Source: Mariniphaga anaerophila
GTDB taxonomy: Bacteria > Bacteroidota > Bacteroidia > Bacteroidales > Prolixibacteraceae
Assembly (NCBI RefSeq): GCF_900129025.1
Contig: NZ_FQUM01000005.1
Location: 124,001-188,000 of the forward strand
Reading direction: 5' to 3'
DNA: 64,000 nt
Shown: positions 1 through 7,829 of the stretch, piece after piece
How the letters are laid out: each line of letters starts with the position of its first letter
Position numbering within the stretch: the first letter of the stretch is position 1
Made by a program: the position numbers and the translations under genes
The notes under the pieces: generated by a model
The model's input: the letters and a program-made list of their open reading frames with translations, nothing else
Told to the model about the DNA's origin: nothing
Database searches by the model: none

Positions 1-2
1 CT

Positions 3-1100
3 TATTTTGAAAGGAAAGATAATATACAAGACATTTTTAGTCAGTTCAAAAACTACCATACCGATATTTGCAACGACCTTTTCGGTGCAGGAAATATTCC
101 TCCAATTGTATCAGAACAGTTTGATGAATTGCTGGAGAAACTGGACAAGAAACCTTCGCTGGACTTTAATTTCGAATACGACCAGATTGTTTCTTTCGGT
201 GAGCTGACGTCAACGTGTATTGTAAGCGAATTTTTGAACAAGGAGGGCAAAACCAACCGCTGGGTTGATGCACGTACCGTAATACGCACCGACGACATGT
301 ACCGCGACGCAACCATCGACTGGGTACTAACCGAAGAATTTTGCAAAGAGACATTCAAATTTAACGGCCACAATTTATATATCACACAAGGTTTTATCGG
401 ATCTACACCGGCCAACTTAACCACAACTCTCGGGCGGGAAGGTTCGGACTTTACTGCCGCCATTATCGGGAATGTGCTAAATGCCGAAAGCGTTTCTTTC
501 TGGAAAGATGTTCCGGGAGTTTTAAGTGCCGACCCAAAAAAGATGGAAGGGACAACAAAAATTGATTTGCTCTCCTATCGCGAAGCAGTGGAAATGACCC
601 ACTCGGGTGCGAAAATTATCCATCCGAAAACCATGAAACCTCTGCACAACAAGCAGATTCCATTGTACGTAAAATCATTTCTGGCTCCCGACAATTCAGG
701 AACGGTTATTCACGAGATTGACCATAAAATTCTGCTCCCTCCAATTTTTATTTTCCGCGAAAACCTGGTCTTGATCACGTTGTCGCCCAAAGATTTTTCA
801 TTCATCAGCATCGAAGACATCGAACGCGTGGTAAATTTTCTGGCCGAAAACAGAGTTAAAGTCACATTAATGCAGCAGTCGGCCATCGACCTCAACCTGG
901 TACTCGACGCAAAAGATGCCGACTGGGACTGGCTCATGGACGAACTTTCTCCCTACTATACAATTCGATACAACACCGGGCTTACCCTAATAACAATCAG
1001 GCACTACACCGAAGAGGTGCTCGACTGGATGGTTAAAGAAAAAGACATTTACCTGGAACAACACAGCAGGCTCACAGCACGAATGCTGGTAAAAGAGTAA
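3..1100 (+). CDS. Aspartate kinase, N-terminally truncated by the window edge
   Basis: This enzyme phosphorylates L-aspartate, the first step towards lysine, threonine and methionine. The frame is open from base 3 with no stop, so the true start and the N-terminal Lys motif lie outside the window. The kinase signature appears as FGELTST near base 195 and as GREGSDFTAA near 433, followed by the nucleotide-site segment KDVPGVLSADP. From about base 750 the protein has the beta-alpha pattern of tandem ACT domains, which in this family bind the feedback inhibitor. No homoserine dehydrogenase domain follows; it ends at 1100, so this is a monofunctional kinase. An internal TTG at 129 would remove conserved sequence and is not the start. 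The family assignment is firm; the isoform (lysine- or threonine-sensitive) cannot be told. Confidence 0.93.
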   Translation, partial: YFERKDNIQDIFSQFKNYHTDICNDLFGAGNIPPIVSEQFDELLEKLDKKPSLDFNFEYDQIVSFGELTSTCIVSEFLNKEGKTNRWVDARTVIRTDDMYRDATIDWVLTEEFCKETFKFNGHNLYITQGFIGSTPANLTTTLGREGSDFTAAIIGNVLNAESVSFWKDVPGVLSADPKKMEGTTKIDLLSYREAVEMTHSGAKIIHPKTMKPLHNKQIPLYVKSFLAPDNSGTVIHEIDHKILLPPIFIFRENLVLITLSPKDFSFISIEDIERVVNFLAENRVKVTLMQQSAIDLNLVLDAKDADWDWLMDELSPYYTIRYNTGLTLITIRHYTEEVLDWMVKEKDIYLEQHSRLTARMLVKE

Positions 1101-1213
1101 AATATTTTTTTTGGGTTCAGGTCTAAATCTTTGTCCGTAACCGGATTCAAATTGTTTTTCTTTAGTGTAATTTTAGGGTGATATACTTTACCAATGAAGC
1201 AAAATTGCCTGAC

Positions 1214-2506
1214 ATGAAAAAGAACAGAATGCTGCCGCTAGCTATTGTATTGCTGGTAGTTATTATTGCCCTGCTTGTTGTGGGGAAAAAAGCCGGCTGG
1301 ATTGGGAAAGAACTAGCCATTAGTGTTGCCACGCAGAAAGTGGAGAGCAAAACAATAACGGAATACATTAATGCCAACGGGAAAATACAACCCGAAACCG
1401 AAGTAAAAATTAGTCCTGACGTTTCGGGAGAAATTATAGAGCTGTACGTTGCAGAAGGAGATCAGGTGAATGCAGGCGACCCGCTGTGTGTTATAAAACC
1501 CGACATATATATTTCTGCGCTAAACCGTGCCGAAGCAGCTCTCAATTCATCCAAAGCAAGGCAGGCGCAAGCCGAGGCGCAGCAAATTGAGCGAGAACTG
1601 GCATTTAAACGAGCTCAGCAACTTTACCAAACCAACACCATTCCGGTTTCCGAATTTGAAACCGCCGAAGCAGCCTTTAAAGTAGCGGAGGCCGAGGTTC
1701 GGGCAGCCCGGTTTTCGGTAAAAAGCGCAGAGGCGTCTGTTGCAGAAGCGCAGGAACAACTTACAAAAACCCGTATTTATGCGCCCATTACAGGAACCAT
1801 TTCTTCTTTAAATGTAGAAAAAGGAGAAAGAGTTGTGGGAACCAGCATGATGGTGGGAACCGAAATGATGGTAGTTGCCGACCTGGATAAAATGGAAGTT
1901 CAGGCCGAAGTAAATGAAAATGACATTGTAAAAGTTTCGCTGAACGACACCGCGCTCATCGAAGTGGATGCTTACCTCAACAGAAAATTCAAAGGAGTGG
2001 TTACCGAAATTGCAAATTCGGCAAAAGTATCGGGAACCACAACCGACCAGGTTACCAATTTCGATGTCAAAGTTTTGCTATTGCACGATTCGTATGCAGA
2101 CTTAATCGATTCTACGGCAAGAAAACTTTATCCGTTCAGACCCGGCATGTCGGCAACGGTAGATATTCGCACCAACACCCGCGAGGATGTAATTTCTGTT
2201 CCCATCGCGTCTGTTACAACCCGCATTTTTAAAGACGACAAAACAGAAGAAACCACTGATTCGGACAAGGAAGTAAAAGCAAATGAAAAGCGGAACGAAG
2301 TGGTTTTTTTGCACAAAGACGGCCGTGCAAAACAGGTGAAAGTAAAAACCGGAATTCAAGACAATGTAAGCATTGAAATTGTTGACGGACTGGAAACAGG
2401 CGACGAGGTAATTATTGCGCCCTACAACGCCATTAGCAAAACCTTAAACGACAGCATGGCGGTTAAAGTGGTTTCCGAAGAAGAACTATTTAAAGGAGAA
2501 AAATAA
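1214..2506 (+). CDS. MacA/HlyD-type efflux periplasmic adaptor subunit
   Basis: The 430-residue protein is a membrane-fusion adaptor that would link an inner-membrane ABC or RND pump to a TolC-like channel. It has an N-terminal membrane anchor (about residues 7-24) and a first lipoyl half (SPDVSGEIIELYVAEGDQV). An Ala/Glu/Gln-rich helical hairpin covers roughly residues 100-185, and the second lipoyl half is APITGTISSLNVEKGERV. A beta-barrel and a membrane-proximal domain follow. ATG 1214 is preferred over an in-frame GTG at 1178 because it places the Lys-rich n-region directly before the hydrophobic segment. Such genes normally sit next to ABC permease genes, but here the upstream gene is aspartate kinase and the downstream one is on the other strand, so the partner pump must be encoded elsewhere. 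Confidence 0.88.
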   Translation: MKKNRMLPLAIVLLVVIIALLVVGKKAGWIGKELAISVATQKVESKTITEYINANGKIQPETEVKISPDVSGEIIELYVAEGDQVNAGDPLCVIKPDIYISALNRAEAALNSSKARQAQAEAQQIERELAFKRAQQLYQTNTIPVSEFETAEAAFKVAEAEVRAARFSVKSAEASVAEAQEQLTKTRIYAPITGTISSLNVEKGERVVGTSMMVGTEMMVVADLDKMEVQAEVNENDIVKVSLNDTALIEVDAYLNRKFKGVVTEIANSAKVSGTTTDQVTNFDVKVLLLHDSYADLIDSTARKLYPFRPGMSATVDIRTNTREDVISVPIASVTTRIFKDDKTEETTDSDKEVKANEKRNEVVFLHKDGRAKQVKVKTGIQDNVSIEIVDGLETGDEVIIAPYNAISKTLNDSMAVKVVSEEELFKGEK

Positions 2507-2507
2507 A

Positions 2508-3620
2508 TTATTCGACAAAATAATCTCTTGTGGCAATCTCTTTTATCCCGGTTGTCTGCACCTGATCAACCGTCAATTGCGACGCTTCCTCCACTTTTTT
2601 CCCGTTAAACAGGTAAGTTTTATTTAGCTGAAATGATTCCGGTTTTAGTTTAGAATAGGTCATTTCAAAACTATAGGAAACATCTTTAAAATAATGGGTA
2701 TTCAAATTTCCTACTGCCAGTGATTTCCCTTGTCTGTTCTGCTTGTCAGAAGTTGCCATTCCTTCAATTTTTTTAACGGAATAATCATCTTTTGCAATGG
2801 TAATTTTTCCTTCGAAAGAGGTGGCATGAAAATCCTGAGAACCGCCAACAGTAGGCTCATCCTGACTAAATGCAATTACCCAATATGAGGCGCCGTCAAT
2901 TTCCGGCTCATCTTCCAACGCCAAATTCAACCGCCACAAAATACCTGGATTCAAAACAGAAGTAGCAGACCGAACCCAGTCGAGTTCAAGCAGCTCATCA
3001 AAATTGGTGATGCCAGACGAGAAACTGTAATCGGGCTTATCTTTTGTTATCTCATATTTTCGCATTTTAAATGCGTCAGTTTTCGAAGGCTGTTTGTAAC
3101 CGGTTCTGTCGTAAATAAGAACTTTGGCATTTTTCGTTGTTTTTAACGTGTCGTCGGTTACTTTTTCATTTTTGTAGGTACACACCAGATTGAATGGTCC
3201 TCCAAGGAAATTGTACGGAGTATTCTCAGAAGCCATCCTTAAAATTCGTAACAAAACCTTCGATTGAGCTTCAATATCAACGTCTCCAATATCGTACGAC
3301 TGGGGCTCAAGTTTAACAACTACAAACTCTTTTTCGAACAGCTTTTGTACCGGAAACGTATCGTTTTTAAAACTCAACGCAGAAAAATATATTTGTCCGG
3401 AAGCCATCTCCACGGGAATTTTAAGCTCAAAATTTCCGTCTGCATCGCTGGCTGTGCCATACAAAGTGCCTTCAATTCCAATATTGGTGTACGCCACCGG
3501 TTCGTTTGTTAAATCATTGATTACTTTCCCTTTGATGCTTTGTGCAATTCCTGTTTCTGTTTGAGAAAAAGCATTGTACGAAAAGAATAGAGTCAGCAAT
3601 ATTATCAGATATTTGTTCAT
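2508..3620 (-). CDS. Secreted protein with carboxypeptidase-like regulatory domain
   Basis: The 370-residue product begins with a clear signal peptide (MNKYLIILLTLFFSYNAFS). A CarboxypepD_reg-like beta-sandwich follows at about residues 25-100; the diagnostic run is KGKVINDLTNEPVAYTNI and then GTASDADGNFEL. The remaining ~270 residues are beta-rich with no catalytic motif I recognise. Proteins with this domain at the N-terminus in Bacteroidota are usually outer-membrane or periplasmic, and many lack the TonB barrel, as here. The start is the ATG at 3620; an upstream in-frame TTG (3638) would precede the signal peptide by six residues. It converges on the adaptor gene with a 1-nt gap. Function unknown. 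Confidence 0.8.
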   Translation of the reverse strand: MNKYLIILLTLFFSYNAFSQTETGIAQSIKGKVINDLTNEPVAYTNIGIEGTLYGTASDADGNFELKIPVEMASGQIYFSALSFKNDTFPVQKLFEKEFVVVKLEPQSYDIGDVDIEAQSKVLLRILRMASENTPYNFLGGPFNLVCTYKNEKVTDDTLKTTKNAKVLIYDRTGYKQPSKTDAFKMRKYEITKDKPDYSFSSGITNFDELLELDWVRSATSVLNPGILWRLNLALEDEPEIDGASYWVIAFSQDEPTVGGSQDFHATSFEGKITIAKDDYSVKKIEGMATSDKQNRQGKSLAVGNLNTHYFKDVSYSFEMTYSKLKPESFQLNKTYLFNGKKVEEASQLTVDQVQTTGIKEIATRDYFVE

Positions 3621-3702
3621 TGTTTTCAAATTTTGCAATAAAAGTAGTAAAATGATATGAACCTCTTCAATAATAACGTTACAATACCGTTTTATTATTT
3701 GT

Positions 3703-3710
3703 TATATTTG
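3703..3710 (+). promoter_or_regulatory. Candidate -7 box TATATTTG for the coiled-coil lipoprotein gene
   Basis: The sequence matches the Bacteroidota primary-sigma -7 consensus TAnnTTTG and lies 16 nt before the ATG at 3727. No convincing TTG -33 element is present at the expected 19-21 nt distance. Confidence 0.45.
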
Positions 3711-3726
3711 CTCAAAATCAAAAAGT

Positions 3727-4389
3727 ATGGTCAAAAAACAATTCATATTCATTTTTTCTCTTTCACTGGTAATTTTTTCTTCTTGTGTTTCTAAAAAGAA
3801 ATTTGTGGAAATGCAGGACGGACGACTGCGTGCCGAGGAGCAGGTGAGGCAACTTACTGCGGAAAACAATGCGCGTGCCGCACGGATTCAGACAATGATT
3901 GACGACTTTAAAAGCATGAAAAACGAGCTGATGGAAAGCAATGCCGTAAAAGACCAATACATTGATAATCTGAACAAAGAAATTGCCGGCCTAAATGAAA
4001 AACTGAACGAGCAGAAACAATCGTTGCAGGAACGAAACTTTACTTTTGGTTTTGAACGTGAGCGGCTTTCGGAAACCCTTGGAGAAAAGGACAGTAAAAT
4101 CCAATCGCTCGAAAGACGAATTGCAGAAATGGACAAAGAACTGTCTGGCCAGAGTTCTACCCTCAGCGACAGGAACATTCGCATTACCGCGTTAACCGAC
4201 CAAATAACTGCAATGGAAACAGAAAGAGGGAGAGCCGAAAAACAACGCGCCGAACTGGAACAGCAACTTCAGAAAATAAGGGAAGAAACCAATGCGTTGA
4301 AAGGCCAGTTGCAGGAAAAAGATGAAACAATAAAAAGGTTGCAAAACAACGTAACCCTGTTGAAAAAAGAGCTGGGAGGAGGAAACTAA
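3727..4389 (+). CDS. Coiled-coil lipoprotein
   Basis: The 220-residue product starts with a lipoprotein signal; the lipobox is IFSSC with Cys20 as the lipidation site. Nearly everything after it is charged, Glu/Gln/Lys/Arg-rich heptad sequence (about residues 25-212) predicted as one long coiled coil, ending in a GGGN tail. The start of the mature protein (CVSKKKFVEMQ) resembles the N-terminal part of Bacteroidota OmpA-family lipoproteins, which continue into a peptidoglycan-binding OmpA domain. No such domain is present and the gene ends cleanly, so this looks like a stand-alone spacer protein in the periplasm. It is followed 24 nt later by the DUF1080 gene on the same strand. Confidence 0.75.
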   Translation: MVKKQFIFIFSLSLVIFSSCVSKKKFVEMQDGRLRAEEQVRQLTAENNARAARIQTMIDDFKSMKNELMESNAVKDQYIDNLNKEIAGLNEKLNEQKQSLQERNFTFGFERERLSETLGEKDSKIQSLERRIAEMDKELSGQSSTLSDRNIRITALTDQITAMETERGRAEKQRAELEQQLQKIREETNALKGQLQEKDETIKRLQNNVTLLKKELGGGN

Positions 4390-4413
4390 TTTTTCATTAA
4401 TATTTATCTGAAT

Positions 4414-5016
4414 ATGAACAAGTTTATATTTTTTTTACTGGTAGTTTTTGGCAGCTTCTCCGTATCTGCCGGAAATGGTGGCTGGAAATCGTTATTTAAC
4501 GGCAAAAACCTGGATGGCTGGAAAATTCACGGAACCGAAAAATGGTTTGTGGAAGACGAGCTTTTAGTATGCGAAAGCGGCCCCGACGAAGAGTACGGAT
4601 ATCTTTCCACAGAAAAATTTTATGACGATTTTGAACTCAAAGTAGAGTTTTTGCAGGAAGCCGACGGAAACAGCGGCGTATTTTTCCGCTCTACTTTCGA
4701 AGGCACAAAAGTAAGCGGCTGGCAGGTAGAAGTTGCTCCTCCAAACCATGACACAGGCGGTATTTACGAATCATACGGACGGGGCTGGCTGGTACAGATT
4801 CCAGACGAAAAAGAGAACATTCTGAAAATGGGCGAATGGAACAAAATGAAAATCCGCGCTGTTGGCGGGCACATTACAACATGGCTTAACGGACAGCAGA
4901 TGGTTGACATTGAAGACGAAAAAATTGGGGAAGGAAAAGGTTCTATTGCTTTGCAAATCCATTCAGGAGGCGGCATCAGAGTAAAATGGAAAAATTTGAA
5001 AATTAAAGAATTATAA
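4414..5016 (+). CDS. Single-domain DUF1080 / 3-keto-disaccharide hydrolase family protein
   Basis: The 200-residue exported protein has a signal peptide (about residues 1-19) and one DUF1080 domain (PF06439), a concanavalin-like beta-sandwich now described as 3-keto-disaccharide hydrolase. Family landmarks are LFNGKNLDGWK near residue 27, the central EADGNSGVFFRS, the TGGIYESYGRGW loop, and the closing IALQIHSGGGI. It is, by eye, about 70% identical to the second domain of the tandem protein at 55418-56674. The family includes enzymes acting on 3-keto-glycosides after C3 oxidation; whether this copy is catalytic cannot be read from sequence. It is away from any sugar oxidoreductase, 24 nt after the coiled-coil lipoprotein gene. 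Confidence 0.87.
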   Translation: MNKFIFFLLVVFGSFSVSAGNGGWKSLFNGKNLDGWKIHGTEKWFVEDELLVCESGPDEEYGYLSTEKFYDDFELKVEFLQEADGNSGVFFRSTFEGTKVSGWQVEVAPPNHDTGGIYESYGRGWLVQIPDEKENILKMGEWNKMKIRAVGGHITTWLNGQQMVDIEDEKIGEGKGSIALQIHSGGGIRVKWKNLKIKEL

Positions 5017-5054
5017 AATACTGTTGCTGGCTTTCAGCAAACAAAACAGAATAC

Positions 5055-5086
5055 AAATACCGGGGACGACTTCTCCGGTATTTTTG
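5055..5086 (+). terminator. Rho-independent terminator after the DUF1080 gene
   Basis: A 9-bp perfect stem (AAATACCGG at 5055-5063 with CCGGTATTT at 5075-5083) is followed by a T-run. It lies 38 nt after the stop codon at 5016. Confidence 0.75.
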
Positions 5087-5124
5087 ATTTATAAAGTTTA
5101 TAAGAAAGTCCGGACTAGAAAAAC

Positions 5125-5132
5125 TATATTTG
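5125..5132 (+). promoter_or_regulatory. Candidate -7 box TATATTTG for the CPBP protease gene
   Basis: The TAnnTTTG match lies 16 nt before ATG 5149 and just after the terminator of the preceding operon, which supports a new transcription unit here. No clear -33 TTG is visible. Confidence 0.45.
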
Positions 5133-5148
5133 TTGTAAAAATTCAGTT

Positions 5149-6093
5149 ATGGCTCCTGTTGCTTTTCGCGGGATGAAACCGTTTCCCCAATTGATGTTTT
5201 CAGCGTTTATCATTCTGGTCAGTTTTCTGGCTTTTATGCTAGTCTCCATGCTGTTGGCAATTCCAATTTTTGGTTTGTCCTCTATTCTCGACATCCCGAA
5301 TATTAATGATTTAACCGACTCTTCGGGCATTAACGTACTTAAATATTTCCAGGTAATACAATCAATAGGTTTGTTTATTATTCCTCCGATAATTCTGGCG
5401 TGGCTTTTTCAGGGCCAAATATCCGACTACCTTCTTCTGAACAGGAAATCCAATTCGAAATCCATTTTTCTTGTGATGATTTTGGTGCTGTCGTCGTTGC
5501 CGCTAATCAACTTTATTGGAGAATGGAATGCGCAGATGCAGCTTCCCGGATGGCTTTCGGGAATGGAAAGCTGGATGAAAAATGCCGAAGAAAATGCCGC
5601 AGTTCTTACCGAGGCGTTTTTAAAAGTTGATAACATTGGCGGTTTGCTTTTCAACCTGTTTATGATTGCTTTGCTTCCGGCAATTGGCGAAGAGCTGCTG
5701 TTTCGCGGGGTGATTCAGCGCATTTTTTGTAACTGGACTAAAAGCCATCACTGGGGCATCTGGATTTCGGCAATTCTGTTTAGCGCGCTACACATTCAGT
5801 TTTACGGATTTGTGCCGCGCATGTTGCTGGGAGTTTTATTCGGATACCTGCTGGTTTGGAGCGGCTCGATGTGGCTCCCTGTTGTTGCCCATTTTTTCAA
5901 CAACGGTTTTGCCGTAGTCGCTATGTATTTAATCGATAAAAACATTTTAAACCCGGGCGTAGAAGAAGTTGGTGCCACTCCGGAAAGCCGTTACTCAGCC
6001 ATTATCAGCCTCATCTTGGTGTTCCTGTTAATGTTTCTGATAAAAAGGGAAAACCGCAACAATGAATTGCAGCTCGAAGAAACAACCGAATGA
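5149..6093 (+). CDS. CPBP family intramembrane glutamic endopeptidase
   Basis: The 314-residue polytopic protein belongs to the CAAX-protease/bacteriocin-processing (CPBP, formerly Abi) family. About eight hydrophobic segments are visible. The catalytic motifs are in order: GEELLFRG near residue 179 (motif 1, EExxxR), an H-containing helix (SALHIQFYGFVPR, motif 2) and VAHFFNN (motif 3). The substrate is unknown; members cleave prenylated or peptide substrates inside the membrane or act in immunity to bacteriocins. The ATG at 5149 is 16 nt downstream of a TATATTTG box. The gene stands alone between a terminator and a minus-strand gene. Confidence 0.88.
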   Translation: MAPVAFRGMKPFPQLMFSAFIILVSFLAFMLVSMLLAIPIFGLSSILDIPNINDLTDSSGINVLKYFQVIQSIGLFIIPPIILAWLFQGQISDYLLLNRKSNSKSIFLVMILVLSSLPLINFIGEWNAQMQLPGWLSGMESWMKNAEENAAVLTEAFLKVDNIGGLLFNLFMIALLPAIGEELLFRGVIQRIFCNWTKSHHWGIWISAILFSALHIQFYGFVPRMLLGVLFGYLLVWSGSMWLPVVAHFFNNGFAVVAMYLIDKNILNPGVEEVGATPESRYSAIISLILVFLLMFLIKRENRNNELQLEETTE

Positions 6094-6179
6094 ATAAAAA
6101 CCGGCCTTTGTCTGGCATTTCTAAAAGAATGTGTCAAAAACACTTTCCCCGAAGAAAAACAGTGGCATAAATTACAACG

Positions 6180-6920
6180 CTAACTGAACTCAAAAAGAAG
6201 GTCTACCTGCATTCCCTGCGCGCGTAATTTCTTCTTTTCATTACGGCGAAATACATACACAAGACCGTACTCCTGGGCACGCTGCCTTTTCTGTTCAGGC
6301 GAACCATCACCTACATTTTCTTCAATTTCTGTCCACAACTGACTTATAAAATCATTGGTAGTTTTGCGTAACTGCTGCATTTTTTCGTACGAACGCAACG
6401 TATTCCGTTTCAGATTCTGTTGAAAAATAGCAGCTTCCCGAAAATCTTCCACCTTCACTTTCACCAGCGCAATAGACGGGTTATAAATAGGGCTTCCGCC
6501 GCGTTGCATCCGCTTTTGCTCTCCGTCAATTATCCGGTTGCCCCACTCCAAAACCTCCTGCTCGGCATTCAACAACGGAATTTTTCCATCCAAATCAGAA
6601 AGGCCATAATAAGACAGCACATCCTCTTTTAATTCTTCCCGTTCGATATTCATGTACAGCACTTGAATAAAATGGGAAACATACAAGCGGGCTTTTTCAA
6701 AAGCAAATTTGTACTGGCCGCTTTTCTCTGATTCGGTTTTTAAATCAAACTCATATTGTTTGAGGTGATTTTCAAAATTCGATTTGATATTTTTGAGATC
6801 AAACAACTGACTTTTTGAGAATGCCAGCTTCCCGGAGTCGCGGTCTTCAGTAGCATTCAGAGCGGCATCCATTGCACGAAGCCGTGCTTTGTCTGTGGTT
6901 GGCAATCGACGATACGGCAT
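6180..6920 (-). CDS. Conserved Bacteroidota protein of unknown function
   Basis: The 246-residue protein starts at MPYRRLPTTDKAR; an in-frame extension to 7055 reads as an unlikely hydrophobic leader across the AT-rich intergenic region and was not used. It lacks a signal peptide and membrane segments. Residues about 30-80 and 150-215 are strongly helical and charged. The N-terminal block with an RRLP motif followed by a helix resembles a set of Bacteroidota hypothetical proteins I have seen without any assigned function. It is monocistronic, with about 260 nt of AT-rich sequence between it and the divergent rdgB gene. No activity is suggested. Confidence 0.65.
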   Translation of the reverse strand: MPYRRLPTTDKARLRAMDAALNATEDRDSGKLAFSKSQLFDLKNIKSNFENHLKQYEFDLKTESEKSGQYKFAFEKARLYVSHFIQVLYMNIEREELKEDVLSYYGLSDLDGKIPLLNAEQEVLEWGNRIIDGEQKRMQRGGSPIYNPSIALVKVKVEDFREAAIFQQNLKRNTLRSYEKMQQLRKTTNDFISQLWTEIEENVGDGSPEQKRQRAQEYGLVYVFRRNEKKKLRAQGMQVDLLFEFS

Positions 6921-7156
6921 AATTCTTCCTTTTGTGTTATGCGAAGTTATTAAATACAAAATTCTATTTAACGTATTCGCACAAATAATTATACACAATA
7001 AATTGTGAATAAAGAGTATGACACCCGGAAAAAACAAGTTTCGCGTTAAATGCACATAAAATTTTGCCCTGCTGAGGGCGCCCTTTTATACCGGCACAAC
7101 AACTTGAAAACAAAATGACCACTGAAAAAGCTAAGCACAGGGAAGGAATTTTTGTC

Positions 7157-7164
7157 TACTTTTG
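7157..7164 (+). promoter_or_regulatory. Candidate -7 box TACTTTTG for rdgB
   Basis: TAnnTTTG match 17 nt before ATG 7182. The -33 region has no clear TTG, so this is only a half-supported promoter. Confidence 0.4.
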
Positions 7165-7181
7165 CCACAAACGAATCAAAT

Positions 7182-7772
7182 ATGAAATTAGTTTTTGCCA
7201 CAAACAATCAACACAAACTGGAAGAATTACAAACCATTCTTGGCAATACGTTCGAGTTGCTCAGTCTGAAAGATATCGGTTGTTACGAAGACATTCCCGA
7301 AGAACAACCAACCATTTCAGGAAATGCAAGACAAAAATCGTTTTACGTGTTTGAGAAATACGGATATTCATGTTTTGCCGACGACACAGGATTAGAGACT
7401 GAAGCCTTGAACAGCGAGCCGGGAGTTTATTCGGCACGGTATGCAGGAGAATCCAAAAATTCTCAGGCTAACATGGAGAAGCTGTTAAAAAAGCTAGAGA
7501 ATATCGACAATCGCAAAGCGCAATTCCGGACTGTAATTTCACTGGTAGAGAACGGAGAAGAGAAACAATTTGAAGGAATTGTGGAAGGTGAAATCACCAA
7601 AGAAAAACGCGGTGATTCAGGATTTGGTTACGATCCCGTTTTCCTGCCAACCGGGTACAAAAAAACATTTGCAGAAATGACTTTGGCAGAAAAAAACAAA
7701 ATTAGCCATCGGGCAAGGGCAGTAGAAAAACTCGTGGAATATTTAAAAACGCAAAAAAAGGGAAACAGCTGA
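7182..7772 (+). CDS. rdgB: RdgB/HAM1 non-canonical purine NTP pyrophosphatase
   Basis: The 196-residue enzyme hydrolyses ITP, dITP and XTP to monophosphates so that deaminated purines are kept out of DNA and RNA. The N-terminal [16 protein letters not shown] is the family's substrate-binding signature (TxNxxK). [25 protein letters not shown] carries the catalytic Asp and the GVYSARYAG motif (reported here in two parts: FADDTGLE and [10 protein letters not shown]). [11 protein letters not shown] and the C-terminal KISHRARA are also present. ATG 7182 is chosen over an upstream in-frame start at 7152 because the conserved N-terminus begins exactly there. Full length for the family. Confidence 0.96.
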   Translation: MKLVFATNNQHKLEELQTILGNTFELLSLKDIGCYEDIPEEQPTISGNARQKSFYVFEKYGYSCFADDTGLETEALNSEPGVYSARYAGESKNSQANMEKLLKKLENIDNRKAQFRTVISLVENGEEKQFEGIVEGEITKEKRGDSGFGYDPVFLPTGYKKTFAEMTLAEKNKISHRARAVEKLVEYLKTQKKGNS

Positions 7773-7829
7773 CAGATAACCGACTCCTTAATTTCAGAGG
7801 AGCTCCTGCGTACTCATAAATAGTACAAA

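Noticed and set aside
53-463. Long minus-strand ORFs inside plus-strand genes (for example 53-463, 21851-22696, 26318-26899, 26563-27168)
   Set aside because: They mirror well-supported genes on the opposite strand, have no family match and low-complexity compositions; shadow ORFs.
129-1100. Aspartate kinase starting at TTG 129
   Set aside because: The frame is open to the left window edge and family sequence precedes 129; treated as 5'-truncated.
4414-5016. The single DUF1080 gene as part of a second sugar-oxidation locus
   Set aside because: Its neighbours are a coiled-coil lipoprotein and a protease; no oxidoreductase or transporter is close.
6921-7055. N-terminal extension of the 6180-6920 protein
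   Set aside because: It reads through AT-rich intergenic DNA as a hydrophobic run before a natural ATG; not a convincing signal peptide.
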